Assembly (NCBI GenBank): GCA_041399085.1
Contig: JAWKTM010000012.1
Location: forward strand, 83,552-147,551
Direction: 5' to 3'
Length of the DNA stretch: 64,000 bases
Source of the DNA: JAWKTM01 sp041399085
GTDB taxonomy: Bacteria > Planctomycetota > Planctomycetia > Pirellulales > Pirellulaceae
Shown: positions 42,650 through 50,643 of the stretch, one piece after another
How the letters are laid out: each line of letters opens with the position of its first letter
Position numbering within the stretch: the stretch's first letter is position 1
Program-made: the position numbers and the translations under genes
The notes under the pieces: model-generated
What the model was told of the DNA's origin: nothing
Seen by the model: the letters and a program-made list of their open reading frames with translations, nothing else
Database searches by the model: none

Positions 42650-43642
42650 CTAGTTTCGATTCTCGTGGGAGAGAGCCTCGAGGTCTGCCAGCAACTGCGC
42701 CAAGTCTTCCAGGGATTTGATACGCAATTCTTCGGGCGAACTGATCGCTTGCCCGAGAATCTGTTGGAACAACTGAATCTTGCCGATCAACACGCCATGA
42801 GCCAGGCCGCGATTGATTCCTTGTTGAATTCCTTGCTCGATTCCTTGCTGTTCTCCTTTTCCAAACCGGCTTGGAACACTTGTTCGGCGATTGTGGGCAT
42901 GAGCGATTCTCCTTCTTCGTGGAAAGACTTGGACGACGGCCGCTTGCAGAACGTCATTGGAGAGTTGGCTGGCGCCGCTGAACAAGTATCGCAGCACCGC
43001 TTCCAAACATTCCATGCCGCTGGCCGGCGGCAACAGAGCGGCGAAGCAACCGGAAGAACTCGACCAACCGCGCCGGCAGGCTGTCGTCGTGAATGTATTT
43101 TAGCAACGACATGTAAGCCATGAACAGCGATTCCTCGCGCACCGCTCGTCGTCCGACCACTGGCTCAGATCGACCAGCGGCAGCGTGAAGTCCGGGACGA
43201 ATTCAGGAACGCCGCCGGCCCGCCGACCAACTCCCGCACGCTGCGAGCCGCATTCCACGGTCGCGGTCCGTGATACAACACGATCGGCAACACGGGACAT
43301 AGCGGCTGCTTGTTCCGCAGTCGTTCCTCACCGAGCCGCACGATATACCGCAATACTTGAAACGCCGTGAGCTCGTCCGGCGAAGATTTGTGCTCCAGCA
43401 GCAACACGACAAACGCCTCGGCACCATTCGCCAATTGCGTTTCAAACACTAAGTCCGTGTGGCTGGAACGCAGAGTCTGATCCACGAACGACTGCTTCGC
43501 CGGCCGTAGCGAAGCGAGATCAAGCTGCTCGACAACCTCGCCCGGCAACGCTCGCCGCACAAGCTTCTCGGACGTTGTCCAAATTGGCCAGCATATGGCG
43601 AGTGAAACGATCGTGCGGATTGCCCAGGTAGTCTTGATCCAT
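42650..43642 (-). pseudogene. Rpn family recombination-promoting nuclease/transposase, degraded
   Basis: Pieces in three frames rebuild an Rpn/PDDEXK-type protein of about 330 residues: MDQDYLGNPHDRFTRHMLAN, then FVDQTLRSSHTDLVFETQL and FVVLLLEHKSSPDELTAFQV (the nuclease core), then FVPDFTLPLVDLSQW, then SLFMAYMSLLKYIHDDSLPA, then a C-terminus with GEQQGIEQGIQQGINRG. At least five frameshifts are needed, mostly single-base deletions. The family is related to transposase-like nucleases (PF04754) and commonly decays. Its 5' end overlaps the 3' extension of rpiB. Confidence 0.75.
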
Positions 43643-44177
43643 GCCGATCAACTCCGATGTTCCACGGCGAGCTACGGCTGAACTCGAACGATCGGCAGCT
43701 TGATGCCAGATCGGCTATTGCCTCACACGGAGGACAGCCGCCAACCTCAAGATCGCGGATCTTCTCCAATCGCCGAGCGTGACGACCGCCTTCGAACGGC
43801 GTGTCCATCCACGTGGAAAGCAACGTATCGACCGGCCGATCGCCGATCATGTCGCCCGACAGGCAAAGCACGTTCACATCATTGTGCCGCCGGCACAACT
43901 CGGCCGTCACCACATCGTTGCACACAGCCGCCCGCACGCCGGGAAACTTGTTGGCCGTGATCGCCATGCCGATTCCCGTGCCGCAAACCAGAATGCCGCG
44001 ATCCGCGTCGCCGCGCGAGACCTTGCCGCTCACACGGCTGGCGAAATCGGGATAGTCAACGCTTTGACCATCCACCGTCCCTTCGTCCACGACCTCGTGC
44101 CCCCAATCGGTCAACAATTGGACCAACCGAGCTTTGGCGTTGAATCCACGATGGTCGCTGCCAATCGAAACTCGCAT
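43449..44177 (-). CDS. rpiB: Ribose 5-phosphate isomerase B, with abnormal C-terminal extension
   Basis: The first 145 residues are a normal RpiB, which interconverts ribulose 5-phosphate and ribose 5-phosphate: IGSDHRGFNAKARL, the active-site Cys65 in ILVCGTGIGMAITANKFPG, RRHNDVNVL, and the usual ending GGRHARRLEKIRDLE. The frame then runs on for 97 Arg/Ser-rich residues through the start of the Rpn pseudogene, with no family similarity. Either the natural stop was lost by an indel or the extension is real. It lies one base from the TsaC-phosphatase fusion gene, an operon. Confidence 0.88.
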   Translation of the reverse strand: MRVSIGSDHRGFNAKARLVQLLTDWGHEVVDEGTVDGQSVDYPDFASRVSGKVSRGDADRGILVCGTGIGMAITANKFPGVRAAVCNDVVTAELCRRHNDVNVLCLSGDMIGDRPVDTLLSTWMDTPFEGGRHARRLEKIRDLEVGGCPPCEAIADLASSCRSFEFSRSSPWNIGVDRHGSRLPGQSARSFHSPYAGQFGQRPRSLCGERCRARLSSSLISLRYGRRSSRSWIRLCVPATRT

Positions 44178-44178
44178 A

Positions 44179-45330
44179 TCACTGTACCTCTTCCACCGCG
44201 GTGGGAATGCTGTTCAAGTCGATTCGATCGAACCAGTTCATCAACAGCCCGTCGATCTCCGCCGCGCATCCGGCGTATAAATCGCGAGGACCGCCAATCG
44301 GATCGGCCACGTCGCGCTCCTGCCCCAACACGAACGTGCGGTTGGCGGACGACGGCCACTGAGCGACGACGGCTTCGCGATGGCCGCGCGTCATCGTCAG
44401 GATCAAATCAGCAAAACGTACTAGCCGCTCGGTCAGCGGCTGGCTCTCATGAGTCGATAAATCCAAGCCCCGGTCACGCATCACCAAGGCAGCTTCCGTG
44501 GCGCAGCGGCCTCCCGCCATCGCCGCGATCCCGGCCGACATCACCAACACGCCGCGATCTTCCAATTCGTCCAGCGTGCACCCCAGCCGCTCGGCGATCC
44601 GCTGCTTCATCAGGATTTCGGCCATCGGGCTGCGGCAAGTGTTGCCGGTGCAAACGAACAACACCATCAAGCTGCTCAGCCGCCGCAACATCGGGCCGCC
44701 CAACACGCCGGCTCGCAGAATCGTCAGCCGATTATCGTTGCCCACCCGCACCACGCTCGAAGGCTGCCCGAACTGGCAACGCCCGTCGTCCAGGATCATG
44801 TCCACATCGTCGCCCAGCGCCGCGGCCACCTCGTCGCCGGTCACGGTCTCCGGTTCGTCCGCCCGGTTCGCACTCGTCAAAACCAGCGGTCCCGCCATCA
44901 GCTTCAATACGTCCAGGATCAACGTATGAGCCGGCACGCGGAGGCCGACCGTCTCGTTCTGGCAAACGGCCTGCTGCACTTCTTGCGGAAGCTGCCTCAG
45001 CACGCTGTCCGGATGGTCGTCGTCCATCACCAAAGTCACCGGCCCAGGCCAACATCGTCGAGCCAGCCGCTTGGCCAGCGTCGTCATTCGCGGCGCGTAA
45101 TCCAGCGCCTGTTCGGCGCTGCGAATGGCCAACGCGATTGGATTATCGGTCGCACGCTGCTTCAACACCCGCAACCGTTCGACCGCCTGCTGATCGAGAG
45201 CACTGGCGGCGATCCCGTACACGGTTTCCGTGGGGAAAGCCACCAGTTTGCCTTCCGCTAAAGCCTGGACCGCTCGATGTACGACGTCCCGATGGTCGTC
45301 GGCGCGACTCAATTGAATGACATTCGGCAT
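44179..45330 (-). CDS. Threonylcarbamoyl-AMP synthase fused to low-molecular-weight phosphatase
   Basis: A 383-residue two-domain protein. Residues 1-210 are TsaC/Sua5 (PTETVYG at 33-39, VLKQRATDNPIA, the LTSAN motif at 151-155 and PSSVV at 190-194), which makes threonylcarbamoyl-AMP for t6A tRNA modification. From residue 222 a low-molecular-weight tyrosine-phosphatase fold begins: VLFVCTGNTCRSPMAE with Cys227 and Arg233 of the P-loop, and the catalytic Asp in ADPIGGP near 340. The P-loop Thr231 matches Thr11 of Bacillus YwlE, which makes that enzyme an arginine phosphatase. In Bacillus ywlC, ywlE and ywlF (rpiB) are adjacent; here the first two are fused. Confidence 0.92.
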   Translation of the reverse strand: MPNVIQLSRADDHRDVVHRAVQALAEGKLVAFPTETVYGIAASALDQQAVERLRVLKQRATDNPIALAIRSAEQALDYAPRMTTLAKRLARRCWPGPVTLVMDDDHPDSVLRQLPQEVQQAVCQNETVGLRVPAHTLILDVLKLMAGPLVLTSANRADEPETVTGDEVAAALGDDVDMILDDGRCQFGQPSSVVRVGNDNRLTILRAGVLGGPMLRRLSSLMVLFVCTGNTCRSPMAEILMKQRIAERLGCTLDELEDRGVLVMSAGIAAMAGGRCATEAALVMRDRGLDLSTHESQPLTERLVRFADLILTMTRGHREAVVAQWPSSANRTFVLGQERDVADPIGGPRDLYAGCAAEIDGLLMNWFDRIDLNSIPTAVEEVQ

Positions 45331-45707
45331 CGTACAGATTTGTGGCGAGTGGCAACCGGCCGGAATTACGTAATGCCTTACTATACGGGCCGTTACGCGA
45401 ACGAACAAGTCGCGACGCAACTTTGGAGCGCACCGCCTTGTCGGAGCTTTTCCTCTACTTCTTTTGCTCGCGTGGCGAGAACCAGTGCGAGTGCCGTTTC
45501 GCGGAGTAGCGATTGAAGCGAATGAAATTACACCCCGTGTGCCGCAACGTGTAACGGTAGTTTCGTGTCATTCAACGCCAACGCGCGATGCGTTCCCATT
45601 CCCTTCCGCACGCTTAGCTGGGTTGACGTCGTTGTTGTCGGTAGTTGACGCTAAGTAAACTTGTACTCGAACGGCGTGCCTACGCGTTTGGCTGTGAGTT
45701 AAAAAGG
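45331..45707. other. Gene-free interval
   Basis: The 377 bp between the divergent TsaC fusion and hicBA contain no convincing gene. The only recognised structure is the family-B repeat at 45421. Promoters for both flanking operons must lie here, but no box pair stood out. Confidence 0.6.
45421..45453 (+). repeat. Dispersed hairpin repeat, family B, copy 2
   Basis: CTTTGGAGCGCACCGCCTTG then TCGGAGCTTTTCC, near-identical in inverted orientation to the copy at 35362-35398. The hairpin is partly degraded here because the left arm reads GCACCG instead of GCTCCG. Confidence 0.7.
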
Positions 45708-45899
45708 ATGCAAGCTGTAAAAATTGTCGTTTGGCAAGATGGTGACGATTGGTTGGGCTACCTGCAGGAGTATCCAGACTATTGGACGCAAGGCGAGAGC
45801 CTCGATGACCTGAAAGAGCATCTCAAGGATCTTTACGCCGATCTTTCGGGCGGCGCGATCCCTGGCGCGCGGCGGGTGGAGGATTTGGTTGTTTCATGA
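45708..45899 (+). CDS. hicB: HicB-like antitoxin
   Basis: A 63-residue protein with the partial RNase H-like fold of HicB: VKIVVWQDGDDWLGYLQEYP, then TQGESLDDLKEHLKDLYADL. It lacks the C-terminal DNA-binding domain of longer HicB proteins, so it belongs to the short HicB type. Its stop overlaps the hicA start (ATGA), with the antitoxin gene first, the reverse of the E. coli order. It should neutralise HicA by direct binding. Confidence 0.75.
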   Translation: MQAVKIVVWQDGDDWLGYLQEYPDYWTQGESLDDLKEHLKDLYADLSGGAIPGARRVEDLVVS

Positions 45900-46093
45900 A
45901 ACGCGTCGATCTTATCCGAACCATTGAAGATCTCGGGTGCGTACTCATCCGACATGGAGCTAAACACGATTGGTATCGCAATCCAACGACCGGAGTCTCG
46001 CAGCCTGTTCCGCGCCACCGTGAAATCAAGGATCATCTCGCACGTCGGATCATCCGCATGCTCGGCAACAATGACAATCGCGATTCGAGGTGA
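45896..46093 (+). CDS. hicA: HicA toxin, mRNA interferase
   Basis: A 65-residue HicA-type toxin with a double-stranded-RNA-binding-like fold. The pattern KRVDLIRTIEDLGCVLIRHG, then AKHDWYRNP, gives the catalytic His in GAKHDWY, and VPRHREIKDHLARRIIRML is the usual C-terminus. It cleaves mRNA and is held by the preceding HicB. The gene overlaps hicB by 4 bp. All expected residues are present, so the pair is likely functional, unlike the higBA remnant at 11 kb. Confidence 0.85.
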   Translation: MKRVDLIRTIEDLGCVLIRHGAKHDWYRNPTTGVSQPVPRHREIKDHLARRIIRMLGNNDNRDSR

Positions 46094-46275
46094 CCGAGCG
46101 CCATCGAACGGCTGAATGAATCGACGCAACAGTCCACTCGGACAAACACCATAACACTCGTGGATCTACCTCGGCATTTTAAGTCTTGACAAGCGCGGCG
46201 CAGGCACCTCATGGCTTGGCGTCTCCAAGGCTTTTCCTCATCGCTTTCATGCACGCCAAACAAGTGGCGTTCAAG

Positions 46276-46400
46276 ACGCGCTCGGCGTAGGTCTCCCGAC
46301 CTCGCCGAAACCGTCGACCGCAGGTCTCCCGAATCGCAAACCAGGAGACCTTCGGTCGAAAGAATGTGCGGGGTCGGGAGACCCGCGCACAGCGCGCGAG
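46276..46400 (+). repeat. Dispersed hairpin repeat, family A, copy 2
   Basis: It shares with 10227-10350 the run CGCTCGGCG, then GGTCTCCCGACCTCGCCGAA, CCG, CGACCG, AGGTCTCC, and a distal TGTGCGGGRTCG. GGTCTCCCGACC (46290-46301) pairs perfectly over 12 bases with GGTCGGGAGACC (46372-46383), and an inner GGTCTCC pairs with GGAGACC, so this copy is the better hairpin. Confidence 0.8.
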
Positions 46401-46479
46401 GACGCAACGACGATAAGAGCGGCGCGGCGCGAGCCGTCCGGTGTCAAGAAACCAACTCCCCGTCCACGACTGTTCCGCC

Positions 46480-46510
46480 CTTTGCGTCTTCGCGCCCTTG
46501 CGTCTTTGCG
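46480..46510. repeat. Short CTTTGCGTCTT-type repeat
   Basis: CTTTGCGTCTTCGCG followed by CCCTTGCGTCTTTGCG: two imperfect copies of a word that recurs in intergenic DNA of many environmental bacteria. Its role is unknown. Confidence 0.5.
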
Positions 46511-46665
46511 TTTTGCTCTTCCCGGCGTCCGCCCAAATTCGAGCACGATGCGTGAACGAGTGAAACGACGAACTCACTTGCTTGCGCTGCGTGCTCGTAT
46601 ATTTTCAACGGCCGCTCGCCTAAGGATTAAATGCGGCATCGCCATTGTGCAGAGCCAATGCGGCG

Positions 46666-49233
46666 TTATTCAATGCGAATGGCTCGCAGGCGGAGGGCGT
46701 TGGCGATTACGGAGACGCTGCTGAAGCTCATGGCGGCGGCGGCGATCATGGGGTTGAGCAAGATGCCCAGCGGTAAGAGGACGCCGGCGGCAACGGGGAT
46801 GCCTAGTCCGTTGTAGAGAAAGGCGAACAATAGATTCTGTCGGATGTTTCTCATTACGGCCCGGCTGAGGTGAATCGCGCGAACGATTCCTTGCAGATCG
46901 CCTTGCACCAAGGTGATTCCCGCACTTTCCATCGCCACATCGGCGCCCGTTCCCATAGCGATGCCGACGTTAGCCGCCGCCAGTGCCGGAGCGTCGTTCA
47001 CGCCGTCACCAGCCATCGCCACGGTGCGGCGTTCGCCGCGCAGTGCCTGGATGCGATCGTGTTTCTGTTGCGGCGAAACTCCCGCTTCGACTTCGTCGAT
47101 CCCCAGTTGCTCGGCCACATGGCGAGCCGTAATCGCATTGTCGCCGGTGAGCATGATGATGCGGATGCCGAGTGCATGTAGTTCACGAGCGGCGTCGGCC
47201 GAAGTCGCCTTGATCGGATCCGAAACGGCCAGCAGCCCAGCCAATCGCGAGTCGACCGATACATACAACACCGTGCGACCTTGTCGGCGTAGCGAGTCGG
47301 CTCGTTCGTCCAATGCGGATGACTCGCGCGACGACGACGCGGCCGATTTCGCATCGCCATCCTCGGCCTGTTCGACCACGAACGCGCGGCTGCCGACTCG
47401 CACCGCTCGGCCGTTCACCATGCCGACGACACCAGCGCCGGTCGTCGACGAGAATCGCTCGACGCTGGCCAGCGACAGTTCTCGCTCGCGCGCGGCTTCC
47501 ACAACGGCGCGCCCCAGCGGATGTTCGCTCGCTTGTTCCACGGCGGCGGCCAACTGCAGCAATTCCGTTTCGTCCCAGTCGCCGTGCGGAATCATTTCGG
47601 TCAGCTTCGGTCGACCCTCGGTTAGCGTACCGGTTTTGTCGACCACCACCGTGTCGACGGCGTGCATCGTTTCGATCGATTCGGCGTCGCGTACCAGCAC
47701 GCCAGCTCGGGCTCCGCGCCTGACGCCGACCATGATCGACATCGGCGTGGCCAGCCCCAACGCAGGGCAGGCGATAATCAGCACCGAGATGGAATAGACC
47801 AAGGCGTTGGCCAATCGCGGCTGAGGCCCGAACAAGGCCCAACCGGCGAACGTGGCAATCGCGATCAGAACGACGGCCGGTACAAAGTATCCGGCGACGG
47901 AATCGGCCAGCCGTTGAATCGGAGCTCGGCTGCGCTGGGCGTCGGCGACGAGCGAGACGATGCGAGCCAGCACGGTGTCTTGGCCGATTCGCTCGGCTCG
48001 CATCAACATCGAACCGGTTTGGTTCACGGTGCCGGCAATCAGCGAATCGCCCGGCCCTTTTTCCACCGGCAACGGTTCGCCGGTCAACATCGCTTCTTCG
48101 ACCGAGCTGCCGCCGTCGGTCACTTGGCCGTCGACCGGAATCTTGTCGCCCGGTCGAATTCGCAGCGTATCGCCAACTTGAACCGCGGCCAGCGGCACTT
48201 CACGCTCTTCGCCATCGCGCAATATGCGAGCGGTCGGCGGAGCCAGCGACATCAGCTCGCGGATCGCCTGGCCCGTGCGACGACGAGCTCGAATCTCGAG
48301 CACTTGCCCGAGCAGAACCAGCGTGATGATGACCGCCGCGGCTTCGAAGTACAGCGGCGGATGCCCGCCGGCTTCGCGTAGCGATGGCGGCAAGGCGTTG
48401 GGAAACAGCAGCACGGCGAAGCTGAACAGATACGCCACGCCGGTGCCGATGGCGATCAGCGTGAACATGTTCAAGTTGCGAGTAACAAGCGAACGGCCGC
48501 CGCGTTCGAAGAACGGCCAGCCTGCCCACAGCACGACCGGCGTGGCCAGAAACAGTTGCAACCAGCCAGCCGTTTCGTGATTGATCCACCGTCCGATCGG
48601 CAGCCCAACCATCGGCCCCATCGCCAAGATCAGCAGCGGTACGGTGAAGACGGCCGAGATGGCAAATCGCCGCGTCATGTCACGCAGTTCGGGCGAGTCG
48701 GCTTCTTCCGCCGCAATCGTTTTCGGCTCCAAATCCATGCCGCAAATCGGGCAGGCGCCGGGCTCGTCTTGTTCGATCTCGGGATGCATCGGACAAGTGA
48801 AAACGGTCGTTGCAGTCGGCTGCACGCCGGTCGGTTCCAGCGCCATGCCGCACTTCGGACAATCGGCCGGACGGTCGCTTTCGACACCTTCGCACATCGG
48901 GCAGAAGTACTTGGCCGAGCTTTTTCGAGCCCGCGATGTTGCCGCGTGCCCGCTATCTCCGTGTCCGCCTCCGTGGCAACAACCACCGTGCGCCGCATCG
49001 TTCGCCGGAGCACCGGCGTCCGGTTGGGACATCGACAATCCGCCGAGCGACACGAGTTGCGGCGGCGCGCCGGCGTCGGGCAACGGCTTGCCGGTCGCCT
49101 GAGCATCCGCGTGTTGTTGAAGAAACTTTCGTCGACAGTGTTCGCAGCAAAAGTAGAACGTCTCGCCCGCCCGCTCGGCGCGGATCATCGACGACTCGTC
49201 AACTTGCATCTGACAAATGGGATCAACGGCCAT
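46666..49233 (-). CDS. copA: CopA-type heavy-metal P-type ATPase with YHS and two HMBD domains; CPC motif reads CP
   Basis: An 855-residue P1B ATPase, presumably exporting copper. An N-terminal YHS/TRASH domain (Cys7, Cys29/30, Cys33) is followed by a His/Cys linker (CCHGGGHGDSGH near 85-96) and two heavy-metal-binding domains (CPMCEGVESDRPADCPKCGM at 111-130 and the CPMHPEIE...CPICGMDLEP unit at 147-170). The ATPase core has eight predicted membrane helices, MLTGEP, DKTGTLTEGRPKL with the phosphorylated Asp near 531, and MAGDGVNDAPAL. The membrane metal motif, normally CPCALGLATP, reads CPALGLATP here: one Cys is missing. ATG at 49233 follows AAGGAGA. Confidence 0.93.
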   Translation of the reverse strand: MAVDPICQMQVDESSMIRAERAGETFYFCCEHCRRKFLQQHADAQATGKPLPDAGAPPQLVSLGGLSMSQPDAGAPANDAAHGGCCHGGGHGDSGHAATSRARKSSAKYFCPMCEGVESDRPADCPKCGMALEPTGVQPTATTVFTCPMHPEIEQDEPGACPICGMDLEPKTIAAEEADSPELRDMTRRFAISAVFTVPLLILAMGPMVGLPIGRWINHETAGWLQLFLATPVVLWAGWPFFERGGRSLVTRNLNMFTLIAIGTGVAYLFSFAVLLFPNALPPSLREAGGHPPLYFEAAAVIITLVLLGQVLEIRARRRTGQAIRELMSLAPPTARILRDGEEREVPLAAVQVGDTLRIRPGDKIPVDGQVTDGGSSVEEAMLTGEPLPVEKGPGDSLIAGTVNQTGSMLMRAERIGQDTVLARIVSLVADAQRSRAPIQRLADSVAGYFVPAVVLIAIATFAGWALFGPQPRLANALVYSISVLIIACPALGLATPMSIMVGVRRGARAGVLVRDAESIETMHAVDTVVVDKTGTLTEGRPKLTEMIPHGDWDETELLQLAAAVEQASEHPLGRAVVEAARERELSLASVERFSSTTGAGVVGMVNGRAVRVGSRAFVVEQAEDGDAKSAASSSRESSALDERADSLRRQGRTVLYVSVDSRLAGLLAVSDPIKATSADAARELHALGIRIIMLTGDNAITARHVAEQLGIDEVEAGVSPQQKHDRIQALRGERRTVAMAGDGVNDAPALAAANVGIAMGTGADVAMESAGITLVQGDLQGIVRAIHLSRAVMRNIRQNLLFAFLYNGLGIPVAAGVLLPLGILLNPMIAAAAMSFSSVSVIANALRLRAIRIE

Positions 49234-49316
49234 GAACTTCTCCTTGCCCGAATTATAGAAGACGTGGTGAAGCTGCCGTCGTCGCATGCAATGTGCCAGC
49301 CGAGCGGCGATTCAGG

Positions 49317-49838
49317 TCACCGCAAACGATGCTGGCCGCGAGCTTGCCGGCGTTGATTCAAGGCGTCGAGGGCACGCGGTTCCAGCTTCAGCAAGCGGAC
49401 CAACTGCGAGCCGCTGACGCCCAGCCGTTCGGCCGCAGCGGGCAGTTCGTCCTGTTGTTCCGCGAGCACATCTAGCGCCTCGGCCAGCAGCGCGGGAAAA
49501 TCTTCATGCCGCGAACTGACCGCCAGCCGTTGCCCGTGTCGGTGACTTGTCCAGCGATCCGTCGGCGACGATCCGCCTCGCGACGTGCGTATTGCCAGGG
49601 CCAAGTTCACTCGCAATCGCTGCAACGCCATGCCGCGATTCGCCGCTTGGCTGCGCCGTTCGGACGCTTCGGCCGAAACGCCGGTCGGCTGATGCGTCAG
49701 GATCACAGCCGTTTCGACTTTGTTGCGATGTTGCCCGCCGGGGCCGCTGCGCCGACCGAAACGAATCGAACATTCGCGCTCAAGCGACTCGACCGCCAGT
49801 TCGCACGGATGCGGCGTTTGCTCTCCCGACGCGTTCAT
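49317..49838 (-). CDS. Release-factor-like protein with GGQ motif (ArfB type)
   Basis: A 173-residue protein with the domain-3 fold of class I release factors: FGRRSGPGGQHRNKVETAV with GGQ at 34-36, then AEASERRSQAANRGMALQRL. It lacks the codon-recognition domains of RF1/RF2, and the C-terminal part is helical ending in a basic tail (QRRQARGQHRLR). Such proteins hydrolyse peptidyl-tRNA on stalled ribosomes or act as release-factor relatives of unknown use. It overlaps the upstream SDR stop by 4 bp (ATGA), so it is co-translated with it. Confidence 0.85.
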   Translation of the reverse strand: MNASGEQTPHPCELAVESLERECSIRFGRRSGPGGQHRNKVETAVILTHQPTGVSAEASERRSQAANRGMALQRLRVNLALAIRTSRGGSSPTDRWTSHRHGQRLAVSSRHEDFPALLAEALDVLAEQQDELPAAAERLGVSGSQLVRLLKLEPRALDALNQRRQARGQHRLR

Positions 49839-50527
49839 GCTGGCACGGTCAGCGGCCGGCCGTTGTCTTTCGGGCCGAGCTTCAACAGAAACGGCACGGC
49901 TCGCTGGGCCCAAGTTTCTGGATCGGGATAGGCGCTGGCATGCGTTCCGAAACAACTTTCCAGCATTTCCGTGTGAATCACGCCCGGATTCAGCGGCACG
50001 GCGGCCATGCCCGACGGCAACTCCGCAGCCATCGCCTGAGTCAGCCCTTCGATGGCAAATTTAGTCGCACAATACGAAGCCACGTCGGCCGAAACCGAAC
50101 GCCCCCAACCGGAGCTGAAGTTCACGATCACGCCCGAACCGCGTGCGACCATCGCCGGCACGAACGCGCGAATCACATGAAACACGCCGTTGATGTTGAC
50201 GTCGATCGTCTGGTGAAACTCGTCCGTGTCCAGCTCCCACAGCGGCGCGTTGCGATTGATCACGGCTGCGTTGTTCACCAACAAGTCGGGCGGATCGTTG
50301 TCGGCCAGTAACGATTCGGCCCACTCCGCCACTCGCGAAGCATCGGTGACATCCACCATTTCGAACCGATGGGGCGAAGGAAATTCGTCTCGCAAACGAG
50401 CCACCGCGTCGGCCGATCGAGAACAACCCCAGACGGTGTGCCCTTCGCCTGCGAACCCGCGCGTCATCGCCTGCCCCAGCCCGCGGCTTGCTCCGGTTAC
50501 CACGATTCGCCGTCCCGAATGATTCAT
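49835..50527 (-). CDS. SDR family oxidoreductase
   Basis: A 230-residue short-chain dehydrogenase/reductase of the classical type: TGASRGLG at 11-18, VNNAAV near 85, Ser near 138 (VNFSSGWG), and the catalytic YCATK near 152-156. PLNPGVIHTEM matches the family's PG motif. CSRS at the end of strand two suggests NADP. The substrate is unknown. It is the first gene of a two-gene unit with the GGQ protein. Confidence 0.9.
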   Translation of the reverse strand: MNHSGRRIVVTGASRGLGQAMTRGFAGEGHTVWGCSRSADAVARLRDEFPSPHRFEMVDVTDASRVAEWAESLLADNDPPDLLVNNAAVINRNAPLWELDTDEFHQTIDVNINGVFHVIRAFVPAMVARGSGVIVNFSSGWGRSVSADVASYCATKFAIEGLTQAMAAELPSGMAAVPLNPGVIHTEMLESCFGTHASAYPDPETWAQRAVPFLLKLGPKDNGRPLTVPA

Positions 50528-50643
50528 TGTGACCGTCGCCTTCTGCCTTCGTAATGATGCGGAAAACTCGAACTCGATCCATCATGTGATAACGCGGCCG
50601 TCGATCGACTCGCAAGCGACCGCGCAACGGATATGCTAGGGCG

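Larger units (their letters stand above)
46094..46665. other. Gene-free interval with repeats
   Basis: The 572 bp between hicA and the 3' end of the copper ATPase contain no convincing gene, only the family-A hairpin repeat (46276-46400) and the CTTTGCGTCTTCGCG-type short repeat (46480-46510). The region looks like an accumulation site for small repeats. Confidence 0.6.

Noticed and set aside
43779..45320. A 513-codon plus-strand frame opposite the TsaC-phosphatase fusion
   Set aside because: Strongly Arg/Pro/Ser-biased and overlapping two well-conserved proteins on the other strand.
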